DNA from: Thalassia testudinum
Lineage: Eukaryota; Streptophyta; Magnoliopsida; Alismatales; Hydrocharitaceae
NCBI GenBank assembly: GCA_037157565.1
Contig: JAZHRO010000063.1
Coordinates: 92,876,001-92,940,000, forward strand
DNA length: 64,000 nucleotides
Direction: 5' to 3'
The notes below the pieces were generated by a model, which saw nothing but the letters and a program-made list of their open reading frames with translations, did no database searches and had not been told where the DNA came from. How positions within the stretch are numbered: the stretch's first letter is position 1; each line of letters begins with the position of its first letter. The translations under genes and the position numbers were made by a program. Positions 47,435 through 58,315 of the stretch are shown piece by piece.

Positions 47435-49548
47435 TGACAAGCATAGAAATCGCGTGTTTTGAAATCGTCGGAAATCGTAGTATAGTTGCGAAATCCCCTT
47501 GACAAAAATATTTATAATAACGAAACTCGCATAGATTTCTTTTCTTTCTAGAACTTGAGTCTTAGTCGTTTGTCTCTGGGAGGCGTGAAAACGAGTCGAG
47601 AATTGGATTGGCTTTTCTAATCTAAATCTAATCTAACCTAATATTTTTGGTCTTTTTGCATTTTGCGCTCTTTTTGTGCTTTTGATTTTTATTTTGAAAG
47701 AGAAATGAGACCTAGATCTAGGCATGAAAACCTAAGTGATTGCATGATCTAAGTGGGGCCATGGTGGTCATGTATGGTGTGACAAACCTAAATGGGACAC
47801 TCTTAAGTACACTAATAAGCATGCATCAAAGTGTAAGCCGTGAACATAATAGCATGCATATAAAACCATTAGACAAGAGTATCATGCATCAAAAATTAAG
47901 TCACTATAAAATTCGGATACATGGAAATAAAGCTAAACTAAAGAAAGGGATCAACCAAGAGAGGCTAAGGAGAAGCCTTCTTGGCCATCCACTAAAGAGA
48001 GGAGGATGGGTGTGTGTACCCAAGTGGAGAGAGGAGGGTGTTGCACCCTTTCTCTACCAATGGCCGTCCTTGAGAAGACCTTGAGGGGGGTCTTCTCTAT
48101 GGCCATCTAAGAGGAAAAGAAAATGGGGCTGGACCCTCTATGGTGGAGGAAGAAGGCACGCCCACATGGTGTTTCATCCTCATGCTCTTCTTGCCACCCT
48201 TGAAGAAGCTTGGAGGGGAGCTTCTTCCTAGCCGTCTGTGGAGGGAGCCTTGGAGGAGGAGGACGGCATTGAGAGGGAGAGGGGAGGTGTGGTCGCAAGT
48301 TGAGAGAGGAAGAAAGTGACTGGAGATCGTAGTCAATTTCGTGGCTCTCTTTGTCCTTATGGGAAGGCTCCATTTGGTTGCCACTTTTGGTGGCTCTAAA
48401 AATAGAATTTCCATCAATGTAGGATCTAGAGTTGACGCATGGTATTTTAGGGTTTCCAAGAGTGGGTGTGCGTGGTTTGGTAGGGGTAGAATAGGAAGGT
48501 AGGATTTAGGAAGGTGTGTGTGTATGATTTGAATTTCGTAGAGTGATGTTGTGTGGGTTTTGGTAAATCTAGGTTAGGTTGACCTACATGAAGTGGTTAT
48601 GGACCTAATTAGGCTTAGGAAAGTCTAATTGGATAGGAGTGAACCTAATTGGGTCTAGGTCAAATCTAATTGGATGTGTGCATATGATTAGGCTAGGGTA
48701 ACCCTAATAGGTATGAGTTAATTAGATCCTGGGTTGATCTAATTGAGCTCAGGTGCACCCAATCAACTGTAGATGCACCTAATTAGGTATGGGATGGTTC
48801 AACTAGGTTAGGGATAGGATAAATAGGGCTATGGATAGTGGACTAGGCTTAGGAGGTCTCTAATTAGGTTTCCTAGGGTGTTTGGTGGGGTTGTTAGGTC
48901 AAAATAGGCAAGCTAGATCTTCCAGTACCAAAATCAAGAACCAGACAGCAATATCAGATGTCCAGGATAGTGGTCAGACATCTTATACTACAAAATTGGA
49001 TGTCTAGACAATAAATTGGACATCCAATTCTGTGTCAGTATGAGTTTTGGCTTCATGGATTGTTATTCTGCAAAAATCAGACGTCTAGCTAGATGTCTGG
49101 ACGTCCTAAAAGGTGCTAGAAAGTGGGTTTTAGTTTTTCTACGGTGGGTTTTGGTTCCTAAGTGTTTGGGAGAGGGATAGGTTGGATAAGACCATGGATA
49201 GTGCTATCCATGTTTGGGTTTTGAGGCTAAGGTGCCCTAATGGAGGTCATTTTGTGTTTAGGAAGGCTGTCCTAGGGTTTTTAAGGGTAGGGATAAGGTT
49301 ATCCTCCTCACTCCTCTTATCTGGATTAGTCTTCTTCTTCCTTTGTTGCTTTATTCCACTATCTCCACCCTGGATCACCTTATTACCTGCAAATAGTAAT
49401 AAAAATCATTAAATAGCAGGATATCTAATCATATTCTAAATAGACTGATGCAATACATGATATGCAAGATATGAGTGAAATATCCACAAATTAAGCTAGG
49501 TTCAAACATTATTTATGTTGATTAGGAACCACGATTGCTGTGCAATCA
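47435..49548 (-). repeat. Solo LTR nested in the Element E leader
   Basis: 2114 bp, TGACAAGC...GCAATCA, with perfect 5-bp duplication GATAA (47430-47434 and 49549-49553). The right end matches the Gypsy-1 LTR end (cctgcaaatagtaataa, gctaggttc, gattgctgtgcaatca), which sets the orientation. No internal sequence remains, as after LTR-LTR recombination. Degenerate GACGTC words occur at 48950-49115. Confidence 0.82.
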
Positions 49549-49624
49549 GATAACAACTGGTCAGGTCACTGTGCAACAAGAAATAATTAGAAACAAAAAT
49601 CAGGTGAAATTATTGTGTCTGTTG

Positions 49625-49643
49625 CCTCCCTGGCAATGGCACC
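49625..49643 (-). promoter_or_regulatory. Element E primer-binding site (tRNA-Asp-like)
   Basis: The minus strand reads TGGTGCCATTGCCAGGGAG, a near match to the Athila PBS, three bases from the LTR start at 49647. Confidence 0.78.
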
Positions 49644-49646
49644 ATT

Positions 49647-50365
49647 TGATCGGAGGTTTTTTGCTTGCAAAAATAATGTGTATTAGAAAAATATGTCGTC
49701 GCAATGTGTAGATTGTGGTGGAAAATCCTGAACAAAAATATTTCAATAAAACTAATCACGAAGAGTTAGGTCGTATCCACAGGGAGGAATAAACTAATAA
49801 ATTCACCAATGTTTCTAATACAGTATTCGACTACATTGTACGAGGCAAAAATGATGCAAAAATTAATTTGTCAATACGTTGTTGCATCAAATGAGAGAAA
49901 GAGAGTTTTGGATAAGCATGCATGTGAAATAGAGAGAAAGATAGGGGTGCACATGCAACTTCACTTCATATAACAAATATTAACCTTAAAATTCAACTCC
50001 CGACAAAGACATCAAATGTAAATATTAATACCCCCTTCACTGTAGAGAAACAAGGGACTTGCTCCCCTTTCCTCGTGAAAGGAGAAGAGGCCATGGATGG
50101 AGGACCATAGCTCAGAGAAGGTTGGCAATGTCAAGAGCTTTGCCTTGAAGGTTGCGCTGAGGAAAATGATGGCTAATGGCGGCCGGTCGGTGGGAAGGTT
50201 GGCTGGTGACATGGAGCCTCGCCGACAGTCGTGTGGTCTGTTGTTGGCGGATCTGAGGGCATGGCCGTGCTCGTGAGGGCCGACGAGTTCAACAGTGTCG
50301 ATGGAGCGAAGGATGGTGGCTGCGTGTGAGGGGGACTGATGTTGATGTTGGGTTCCCTTCAGCCT
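49647..50365 (-). repeat. Element E 5' LTR, interrupted after 719 bp
   Basis: Matches 40939-41657. Gypsy-2 starts directly after AGCCT (50361-50365), its likely target duplication. Confidence 0.85.
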
Positions 50366-50594
50366 TGTTTACGTGGCTAGATTGAGTTTTACCAGATATC
50401 TCGCTGTAATATAGATGAACTCTCCGCGAAAATAAATAAGAATTTATAACTCGAAAATCAAAGTATTCGAGGTCGAACAGAGGGGGCAATTTGGGTATTC
50501 CAAAACTTGAGAACACAACTTTTAATAAGAAGCAATAACTAGTTCAACAAAAATAGTAGAATAATGTTATGGAGAAAGTGCTCAAAAAGAATTG

Positions 50595-50619
50595 GACGTC
50601 TGATACAATATCAGACGTC
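50595..50619. promoter_or_regulatory. GACGTC dyad in the Gypsy-2 LTR
   Basis: Perfect 11-bp inverted repeat GACGTCTGATA-caa-TATCAGACGTC, about 230 bp from the LTR 3' edge. Gypsy-3 has a counterpart at the same place. Confidence 0.7.
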
Positions 50620-52146
50620 TTAAAAATTTCGACTACAGTGCTTTTAAATTGTTGGCCTTCTCTTTTCTTTTTGCTTTGGCCAGCGGCTATGGCTTCTTCT
50701 TCTCCTTTTCTTTTTCTTCCTTAGCCGCTCCTACTTCTCTTCTTTTTCCTTCCTTTGCTTTCTCTCTTCTTGATTCTCTTTTTGCAGCTAAGTCCTGGCC
50801 TTTTCTTCTTGTCTTCCTTAGTTTCCTTCTTTTTCTTCCCTTGGTCTGCCACTCCTTTGCTACAGTGCGTCTCTCTTCTTCTTCTCCTTCTCTTGCTACG
50901 CCTCTTCCTCCTTTAGCTTCTTCCTGCACAATCACTACACAACAAAACCTATTCCCCTACCATCCTGCGCGTCTCTCTCTCTGTGTATCTCTATTCAGTA
51001 CGCTCTTCCAGAGTCGAGTAATCGGGTCGGTCGCGTGCTCGGGTCTAGGCTCACCGGCGTGGGTGTGGTGCGCGAGGAGTGCATGGATAAGTTAGTCGGA
51101 TCCAGGTGCCAGGTCCGCGGGGAAAGTGTTGCGGATGAGGTTTGGCGAGTGAGGGTGAGGGACCTCACCCCTGTGTGTCTTGAGGCAAAGAGCACAATTC
51201 ACAAAATCAACTTAAACTACACAGGAAGCTCAAAACTTACCGAGGTGGGACTAAAAGTCCCACCCGCTTCTGCTGGCACCTGTAGGAGACTGTCTTCACG
51301 CAATTGATGCAGCTGCAGGTCTCGCGGCAACCGCTATCAGACTGCACTCACTCTCACCCTCAATCCACGCAGCCTGGGGTCCTGAAACCTGATGCTTGCG
51401 GCCTGAAGCTCGGAAGCAAGCAGCTTGTGTGCTTGTTAATGGCGGACGGGAGCTCTACCCTGCACGTCACAAAAGTAGCCTTGCGGCTCTATCAGACAAC
51501 AGGAGAACCTCCACCATATCATTGTGAAGGTGAGGTGGGGGTCAGCGTGGCTCAGATCGGCCTAGGCATGCGTGCCTAGGCCGGACTGTGACCGTATGAG
51601 TGGGTTCGTTTAGTGGAAGCGTGGAGCACGTGTGACAGTTTGTGAGTGGGTGGAAAGTGTTCAGTGGTCGATGGTGGAGGTGAAGAGGTTGGTGGCGAGA
51701 CGTGTGGAGGTGTGGAGTGATGGATGCGTCTCGCCGGAGGTCGGCTGGAGATGGGGAAGATGAGGGTGGACAGTGGTAGTCGAGGGGTGATTTGTGAAAT
51801 AGATTGAGGGAAAGTAGAGAGCAGGAGAAGAGGAGCTTATCTGGGGTACTTAGAGAAAAGGGGAGGTGGAGGAGACAAACGGCGCATTTGTGCCGTTGTC
51901 AGAGAAGACAACCCTGAGTGGGAGATAGCAGCAACGAGGAAGAGATCAGGAAGGTATGCGCTGGTGTGGCACAACGTGGAAGAATGAGGCGAAGTGAACC
52001 CTACCGCTAGTATGGCCGCAGAGCAACGAGAGGGGTGAGGAAAAGTCGTCGGAGCTTGCGGGCTACTTGGCCGGAGAGGGGAGAGAGGAATTTTGGGGGA
52101 TTCTTCGGCTGAGTCAAGCTTGAGGGATTCGTAGAAGATCGGGGAT

Positions 52147-52266
52147 CCTTTTATAATTGTTGGCCGAGCTTCTGGTGCTTGAGGGCAAGCCTTCTATCAC
52201 CGACTCCTCACCGGAGAAGGATGGTAGTTGGAGATCAAAATCTCTCGTGCGTTAGCACGAGAGATT
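52147..52266 (-). promoter_or_regulatory. Gypsy-2 LTR TATA box with upstream dyad
   Basis: Minus-strand TATAAAAGG at 52147-52155. A perfect 12-bp inverted repeat AATCTCTCGTGC-gtta-GCACGAGAGATT lies at 52239-52266, about 85 bp upstream. Confidence 0.65.
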
Positions 52267-53087
52267 GGATGCAAATCAGATATTGCAATTGAGCTCAGAT
52301 GGAAGGGAATTCCTCAGAGAATCTCCCTTCCAAATCTGGGAGATCTCTAAGGAATCAGGGAGTACTCCCCCTCGATTCCTCATCGAAGAAGGATTTCTCC
52401 CCATTAATGGTGGGGGGACCTGTTTGTAAGAGTGGCGAGGAAGTTAAGGGGGTTTGTGTAATGGTTTTCAAAAGATAGGGGTCAAAATGTAATTGGGTGT
52501 ACTATTTTGCAAAGTAGGTCAAGATGACCTTCCATTAGGTCCAAATTTTGGTACAAACCTAATTTGGACCTAAGGAATCCAATGGTGAAGTTGGATTTTA
52601 GGTTTGACCACGCTTGACTGAGCTTCTTGCACAAAAATCTAAATTAGGTCAATTAATGAACTAGGACCCTAATCTAGGTCAAAATAGGTTCCAAAGGTTA
52701 AATTGAAGGTTATAAACCCTAGGGGATATTTTTTCATGAATTTAAGAGGGTTTAGTTGATTTTTAACTTGATTAGAACCTTGTTAAATTAAGCGGGTTTG
52801 TTTCAGGATTATAGAATGTCATTTAATTCCTAGACTGCACATTAACCCATTTCTGATTGAATCAACCCACTTTTTATCTTATTCATATTATTTGACCTAT
52901 GTTTTGCCTCTGAGAAATCCCATTTATGTACTACAATGGTAAAATTACAGTTTTAACATTTATTTCATGTTTTCTTCTTAGAACACTTATTCCTTGAATT
53001 AAGCCCTTCTCTAAGGTATGTAGGAGCTCTTATTCTCTTTCTTAGGTCAAAATGAGCTAGTTAGGGCTCATGATGAGACTCTTATCA

Positions 53088-54650
53088 TACCCCCATGTCT
53101 AGCTTTTGCTAGTCCCTTAGCAAAATTTCAAGATATTAACTTTTGTTCTAGACCCTGAGTGTCTGTCATCAGTTATGATAAGTGCTTTTCTTTTTCTTTT
53201 GTGATTAGGTCAGAATGCCGACAATAGGCCTAGAGGTACTCAAATATCAACCAAAATCCGGACCTGACCCGCTTTAGCCTCAGTCTTCCATAAAGGTTTT
53301 TAAGGCCCGCAGAAACTATCCTAAGATTTATTGGACTTCATGGTTAAAGCACCCGTGCTTGAGACATTTTTAGCTTAGGTTCAGTTTGCAATGCGTTTTT
53401 GTAAGAGAGAGAGAGGATTTATTTGTTTGGAGAGCTTTCTCTCTTTTCTTTTTATTTCTAGCTACGGATTGGTTTCTCAACACGGTCTGTATCGGATTCC
53501 TTGTCCCCATCATCAATCCTCAAGGGTCCCTGGCAATCAATGCTTCGTGATAGCACCGCCCATGGCAACCCCCAGAACCTTAGCTTTCGAGATTTCGAGA
53601 TAATCCCACCCATGGCGTTCTGTGGCCGAATTCAGACCCTGACAATAGTCATTTCATGATAATGCCGCCCATGGTATCTGAACCAGCAGAGTGCTTACAT
53701 GCCCCCAGTAGGGTATTTAAGTATCCTAAGAGACAAGCACCGAGGAGATGATATGTTGTTACATGTCTTCGAGGGGAATTTCCCGCTTCTCTGTGTCGGG
53801 GACTCGTCCAAATCAACTTGTGTTGATTGGCCGCTCCTAATCTAGGCAACTTTTCTTAGAACATTGAAACGCTTTTTGCATGATTTTGATATTTATGCGC
53901 ATTGAACCGGACTGTGTGTGAATTGGGGTGCTTAGGTTACCGAATCTTGCAAATCGAAGGTCAGTTAATGAGGTTGAATACTCTCTAAGCTTTAGACCTA
54001 ATACTTAAGCTTTGCATTTTCTCCAACCTTTTGAGGAGTATCCTGATTTTAGCGGGTACTTGAATTTTAAGCCTAAGAGTCTAGCCCAAAAGACTTAAGA
54101 GCAGCGTTCCTACTAATCTCTTTTTATGTCTCCTTAGCACTTTTCTTTCATTTCTCTTTTTTTGATCTGATCTAGAACTTTAGTTAATCCCTTAATCTTT
54201 TACTAATGACCACTTTTTTCTTTTTCATTTTGTGCTCCTTTTTTTGCCATTTTGCTCTTTTCCTCTCATTTTGTATAGCCCAAAAATTCTCTCCCCCCTC
54301 AGTTTTTTCTTTTTCAAGATTTTTTTTTTGGGTTGAAACCTTTTCTTGATATGAGTTTTCCTGACATTTTGCACTTTCATACCCCCCATGCCTATGATTT
54401 GCAATGTCCCCATTGTAAATTTGGTGGGTTCGATTTCAGCTTAGTTCATGCATTAGGACAGGTGTTGGGTAGGCGAACGGGTTGAAGTGATTGTTGCGAA
54501 TGATTTCTAATCTTGGGTAGGGGTACCTGAGGTGGAGTTGGCTGTTGTAATAGATGAACCCTAAAGTGCAATATGAATTTAGCGTAGAAATGCCAGAAAA
54601 GGTTTTAGGTATTTCAAAGAATGACGGGCTGCCTCCTGTTAAGCGCTGAG
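53088..54650 (-). other. Gypsy-2 PPT and 3' noncoding spacer
   Basis: The PPT (minus GGGGGTA, 53088-53094) abuts the LTR. The spacer matches Element E in order and holds the triplicated motif at 53521-53690 and a second PPT-like block at 54380-54411 (taccccccatgcctatgat). No env-like ORF is evident; 54225-54413 is a lysine-rich translation of a T-rich tract. Confidence 0.7.
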
Positions 54651-56049
54651 TTTTACGCCATCGGCTGGGCGTAATGAGCTCAAGGAGAATGGAGGGTAAA
54701 GGATGACTTAGCCAAATTTGTATTAGTCATGTCAATGAACGGTTTGAGTCTCTGACCGTTCACAACAAAGGGTTCAGAATCGTGGCTAAGTGAGCTAATC
54801 TCAATGGCTCCATTTCCAAAGATTTGTCGGACTAGGTAGGGTCCGACCCACTTGGATCTTAGCTTTCCTGGGAATAATTTGAGTCTGGCATCAAAGAGTA
54901 GAACCTTTTGACCAGGATAAAATATCTTTCTAGAAATGTGTTTGTCGTGAAAAGCTTTAACCCGTTCTTTGTAAATTCACGAGTTCTCATACGCATCATG
55001 GCGTAATTCATTGATCTCGCTTATTTGAAGCCTTTTATGGGTTCCAGCCTTAGAAAGATTTAAGTTGCAATTCCATACTGCCCAATAGGCTTTATGGTCC
55101 TATTCGACGGGGAGGTGACATGCCTTCCCGTACACCAGTCTGAAGGGAGACATACCTAATTGGGTCTTGTGGGCAGTCCTATAGGCCCACAATGCTTGTG
55201 GAAGTCGAGAAGACCAATCCTTCCTGTCAGGTCGAACAGTAACCTGGAGGATTTTCTTGACCTCTCGGTTTGATAGCTCAGCTAGACCATTGGTTTGGGG
55301 GTGGTAAGGAGTAGAGATTCAATGCGACACCCCGTATTTGGTTATTAATGACCTGAACTGTGCGTTTGTAAAATGGGTCCCTCCATCGGAAATTATTGCT
55401 CGTGGAATCCCGAATCTTGAGAAGATGTTTTGATGAATGAATCTGATAACAATCTTGTGATTATTGGTTCAGGTCGGAATGGCTTCTATCCACTTGGACA
55501 CGTAGTCAACGGCGAGTAAGATGTATTCGAAGCCATCAGAGATAGGGAAGGATCCCATAAAATTGATCCCCCAAATGTCAAAAATTTCACATACCAGGAT
55601 TGGCGGTAGAGGCATTATGTCTTGATGGCTCATGTTGCCCAAAGTCTGGCAATGGGTACATGCCTTACAGTATCGTATGCATCCTTGAAAATTGTGAGCC
55701 AGTAAAAGTCACACTGGAGGACTTTTGATGTAGTTTTGTGTCCTAAGAAATGTCCACCGCATGCCTGGTCATGGCAAAAGGAGAGTATGTCTTTGATTTC
55801 TACTTCCGCGACACACCGTCGAATTATTTAATCAGCACCGATGCGGAAAAGATACAGGTCTTCCCACAGGTAATACTTGTCATCGGAATGCAATTTGTCC
55901 TTCTTGGCCTTCGGCCAATTGGTCGGGACCTGATGTGATGCCAGGTAGTTCACTATATCTGCGAACCATGGAAGTCTTGTATTGATAGTCAGGAGGTGCT
56001 CAACAGGAAAGTGTTTTGTGATGGGTTCGGAAGGGTCAATTATTTCAGA
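54651..56049 (-). pseudogene. Gypsy-2 integrase
   Basis: The HHCC region is preserved in part (CGGHFLGHKTTSKVL near 55700-55770). The core reads [35 protein letters not shown] and [15 protein letters not shown], then [34 protein letters not shown] and EPFVVNGQRLKPFID at the C-terminus. Only a few stops occur. The first catalytic aspartate is replaced: GIDFMG reads GINFMG (codon at 55562-55564). The second Asp and the Glu are intact. No chromodomain, as expected for Athila. Confidence 0.87.
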
Positions 56050-56604
56050 AGGAAGGCGGGATAAGTGATCAGGTACCACATTTTTCTTTCCCACTTTGTC
56101 ATGAATCTCGAGGTCAAATTCTTGTAATAGTAAGATCCATCGGATTAATCGAGGTTTCGCATCCTTCTTTGTAAGGAGATGCCTCACAGCTGTGTGATCC
56201 GAGTATACGATAACACGAGAACCTAGGAGGTATGATCTGAATTTTTCTAGGGCAAATACTACAGCTAGCAGCTCTTTCTCAGTAACCATGTAGTTACGCT
56301 GAGCCTCGTCTAGTGTTTTGCTAGCGTAGTAAATGACCACGGGTTTCCCACCAATTTTCTACCCCAAAACCGCACCTACAGCGAAGTCAAATGCATCACA
56401 CATGATCTCAAGGGGTTGAGACCCATCAGGGGACTGTAGGATCTGGGCTTGGATGACTCGATCACGAAGGATCTCAAATGCTTAAGTTCATTCCTTGGAA
56501 ATTTTGAAAGACACATCCTTGGAGAGAAGAGTGATTAGGGGGCACACGATTTTTGAAAAATCAAGGATAAATCGACGGTAAAAACTGATGTGCCTCAAAA
56601 AAGA
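56050..56604 (-). pseudogene. Gypsy-2 RNase H
   Basis: Reads YYASKTLDEAQRNYMVTEKE, SRVIVYSDHTAVRHLLTKKD and KKNVVPDHLSRL, the standard RT-linked RNase H of Ty3/gypsy pol. The upstream joint to RT (56341-56604) carries stops, including one within AVGA/VLGQ-type sequence. It degrades the RNA strand during reverse transcription. Confidence 0.85.
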
Positions 56605-57345
56605 TCAGATGTCCTTAATCAAGCTAGGCATAGGGAGCTTGGAAATCAGGTTAACCTTAGCTTGATCGACTTGGATGCCTTTCTCCGAGATTAGATGTCC
56701 CAGGACGATTCCCTCAGGCACCATGAAATGGTTCTTTTCCCAAGAAAGAACCAAATTCACATCGATGCACCGCCTGAGTATTTGGACCAAGTGCTGGAGG
56801 CAATCGTCAAATAATGCTCCAAAAATTGAAAAGTCATCCATGAAGACCTCCAGATAATCACCAACCATATCTGAGAATATGGCAAGCATGCACCACTGAA
56901 AGGTCACGGGTGCATTGCAGAGACCGAAAGGCATCCTTCGAAACGTGTACGTCTCGAAGGGGCAGGTGAACGTGGTCTTTTCTTGATCTTCTAGATGGAT
57001 TGCCACCTGGTTGTAACCGGAGTACCCGTCAAGAAAGCAGAAGAACCTATTTTCCGCTAGTTTCTCAAGGATCTGATCAATAAATGGTAGTGGGAAATGG
57101 TCATTCTTCGTGAAGGAATTGAGTCTTCTGTAATCAATGCAGACTCTCCACGAGTTAGCTATTTGGGTAGGAATGACCTCTCCGGTTTCAGTCGTGATGA
57201 TGGTGAGTCCGACCTTCTTAGGCACAACTTGGATTGGACTCACCCAGTGACTGTCGGAGATTGGGTAGATGATCCCTGCATCTAACCACTTGATGATCTC
57301 CTTTTTCATGACCTCCTGCAGGTTAGGGTTTAAACGTCTCTGCAT
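56605..57345 (-). CDS. Gypsy-2 reverse transcriptase (open segment of pol)
   Basis: 246 open codons containing the full RT core: KWLDAGIIYPISDSHWVSPI, VVPKKVGLT, CIDYRRLNSFTKNDHFPLPF, FLDGYSGYNQVAIHLEDQEK, MPFGLCNAPVTFQ, the catalytic FMDDFSIFG (56831-56848) and KNHFMVPEGIVLGHLISEKG. All catalytic aspartates are present, so this enzyme segment could be folded, but the flanking frames are broken. It is a domain of a Gag-Pol polyprotein; the ATG at its start is not a true initiator. Confidence 0.9.
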   Translation of the reverse strand: MQRRLNPNLQEVMKKEIIKWLDAGIIYPISDSHWVSPIQVVPKKVGLTIITTETGEVIPTQIANSWRVCIDYRRLNSFTKNDHFPLPFIDQILEKLAENRFFCFLDGYSGYNQVAIHLEDQEKTTFTCPFETYTFRRMPFGLCNAPVTFQWCMLAIFSDMVGDYLEVFMDDFSIFGALFDDCLQHLVQILRRCIDVNLVLSWEKNHFMVPEGIVLGHLISEKGIQVDQAKVNLISKLPMPSLIKDI

Positions 57346-57349
57346 CTCT

Positions 57350-57760
57350 CGTGAAGGTCATGCGCCCTCTTCTGTGTAGATTCGATGTGTGTAGTACGAG
57401 GGGCTTATGCCAGTCAAGTCATCGAGAGTCCATCCAATGGCTCTACGATGTTGCTGGAGAATAGTAATCAGACGGGATTCCTGGTCAGGTGTGAGTTGGG
57501 AGTTGATAATCACAGGAAACGTCTGATTGGAACCCAAAAAGACGTACTTCAGATGCTCGGAAAGGGGCTTGAGTTCCATGACAGGATTATCAGCAGCAGC
57601 GGGTGGTTCGGTGTTTGTATCAGGAACAAGGGTCGGAGTTATGGGTGTGTCTAAATCAGGTTCATATTTCTCTGTTTGTGGGTTTTGATTTTCTAGTGGT
57701 TGATCAGGGATAATTAGGTTGTCCTCAATATGCGATTCATCAACCACAACTTTGATATCA
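57350..57760 (-). pseudogene. Gypsy-2 pol linker before RT
   Basis: Reads LKPLSEHLKYVFLGSNQTFP, VIINSQLTPDQESRLITILQ, AIGWTLDDLTGISPSYYTHR, the characteristic Athila stretch between protease and RT, preceded by a proline- and acid-rich segment. One stop separates it from RT. Confidence 0.8.
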
Positions 57761-57779
57761 CATATTTGCTCTATAACCC

Positions 57780-58315
57780 CGCAATTAATCCCTTGTTGGA
57801 CCTTAAAGATGTTAATCTTCAGAGTTTGATTCCCAAATTTTAATTATATTTGGCCATCTTCACAGTTTATGTTGGCCCTAGCAGTAACCAAAAAAGGTCT
57901 CCCTAATATGATTGGTGTGTCCCTTGGGTTCTCAGGTGCGTCCATATCCAGAACTATGAAATCCACCGGGAAGTATAAATCTCGTACCTAACAATGACAT
58001 CCTCGAGTATTCCTTTAGGTGACTTGATGGATCGATTGGCTAATTGCAACGTCACCTCAGTCGGTTTAAGTTTGGACTCTTCAAGGTGGTCAAGGAGGGA
58101 TGTAGGTATTAGATTTATGGAGGCACCTAGGTCTAGCAAGGCTTTATTAAATTGGGTTTCACCAATTTTACAAGAAATCAGGGGAGTTCCTAGGTCTTTA
58201 GCCTTGGGTGGGAGTTTACTCAAGATGATAGAGCTGGCTTGCTCTGACAGTATGATCGGGTTCCCACTCTTGGTTCGCGGCTTACGTTTAGGTGTACATA
58301 CGTCCCCCTGATCTT
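57780..58315 (-). pseudogene. Gypsy-2 aspartic protease
   Basis: Active site LLDLGASINLIP (near 58115-58140), with VTLQLANRSIKSPKG and DVIVRY next. A stop and frameshift occur near 57950, before the GRPFL-like motif. Preceded by ASSIILSKLPPKAKDLGTPL, typical of Athila polyproteins. Confidence 0.84.

Larger units (their letters stand above)
40939..50365 (-). mobile_element. Element E: non-autonomous Athila-related LTR element with private ORF (right end displaced)
   Basis: The 3' LTR is 40939-42767 and the start of the 5' LTR is 49647-50365, collinear over 719 bp (gggttcccttc sits 703 bp from each LTR start) and about 94% identical by eye. Between them are a PPT, a 3' noncoding block shared with Gypsy-2, a decayed acidic ORF, a leader, and a PBS of Athila type. 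No gag, protease, RT or integrase was found in the roughly 4.8 kb of its own internal sequence (2.1 kb is a nested solo LTR). Orientation is from PBS and PPT. Gypsy-2 interrupts the 5' LTR. Confidence 0.8.
50366..53087 (-). repeat. Gypsy-2 3' LTR
   Basis: 2722 bp, TGTTTACG...CTTATCA on the plus strand. Similar in inverted orientation to the Gypsy-3 LTR (60333-63090), including the accctctaa/gaggtc-rich third. Frames such as 50649-51095 are low-complexity Ser/Phe-rich translations of a pyrimidine tract. Confidence 0.82.

Noticed and set aside
50649..51095. 148-codon Phe/Ser-rich ORF with apparent membrane segment
   Set aside because: It is the translation of the pyrimidine tract in the Gypsy-2 LTR. 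The matching tract in Gypsy-3 gives Lys/Glu-rich or Phe/Ser-rich frames at 62357-62843, also low complexity.
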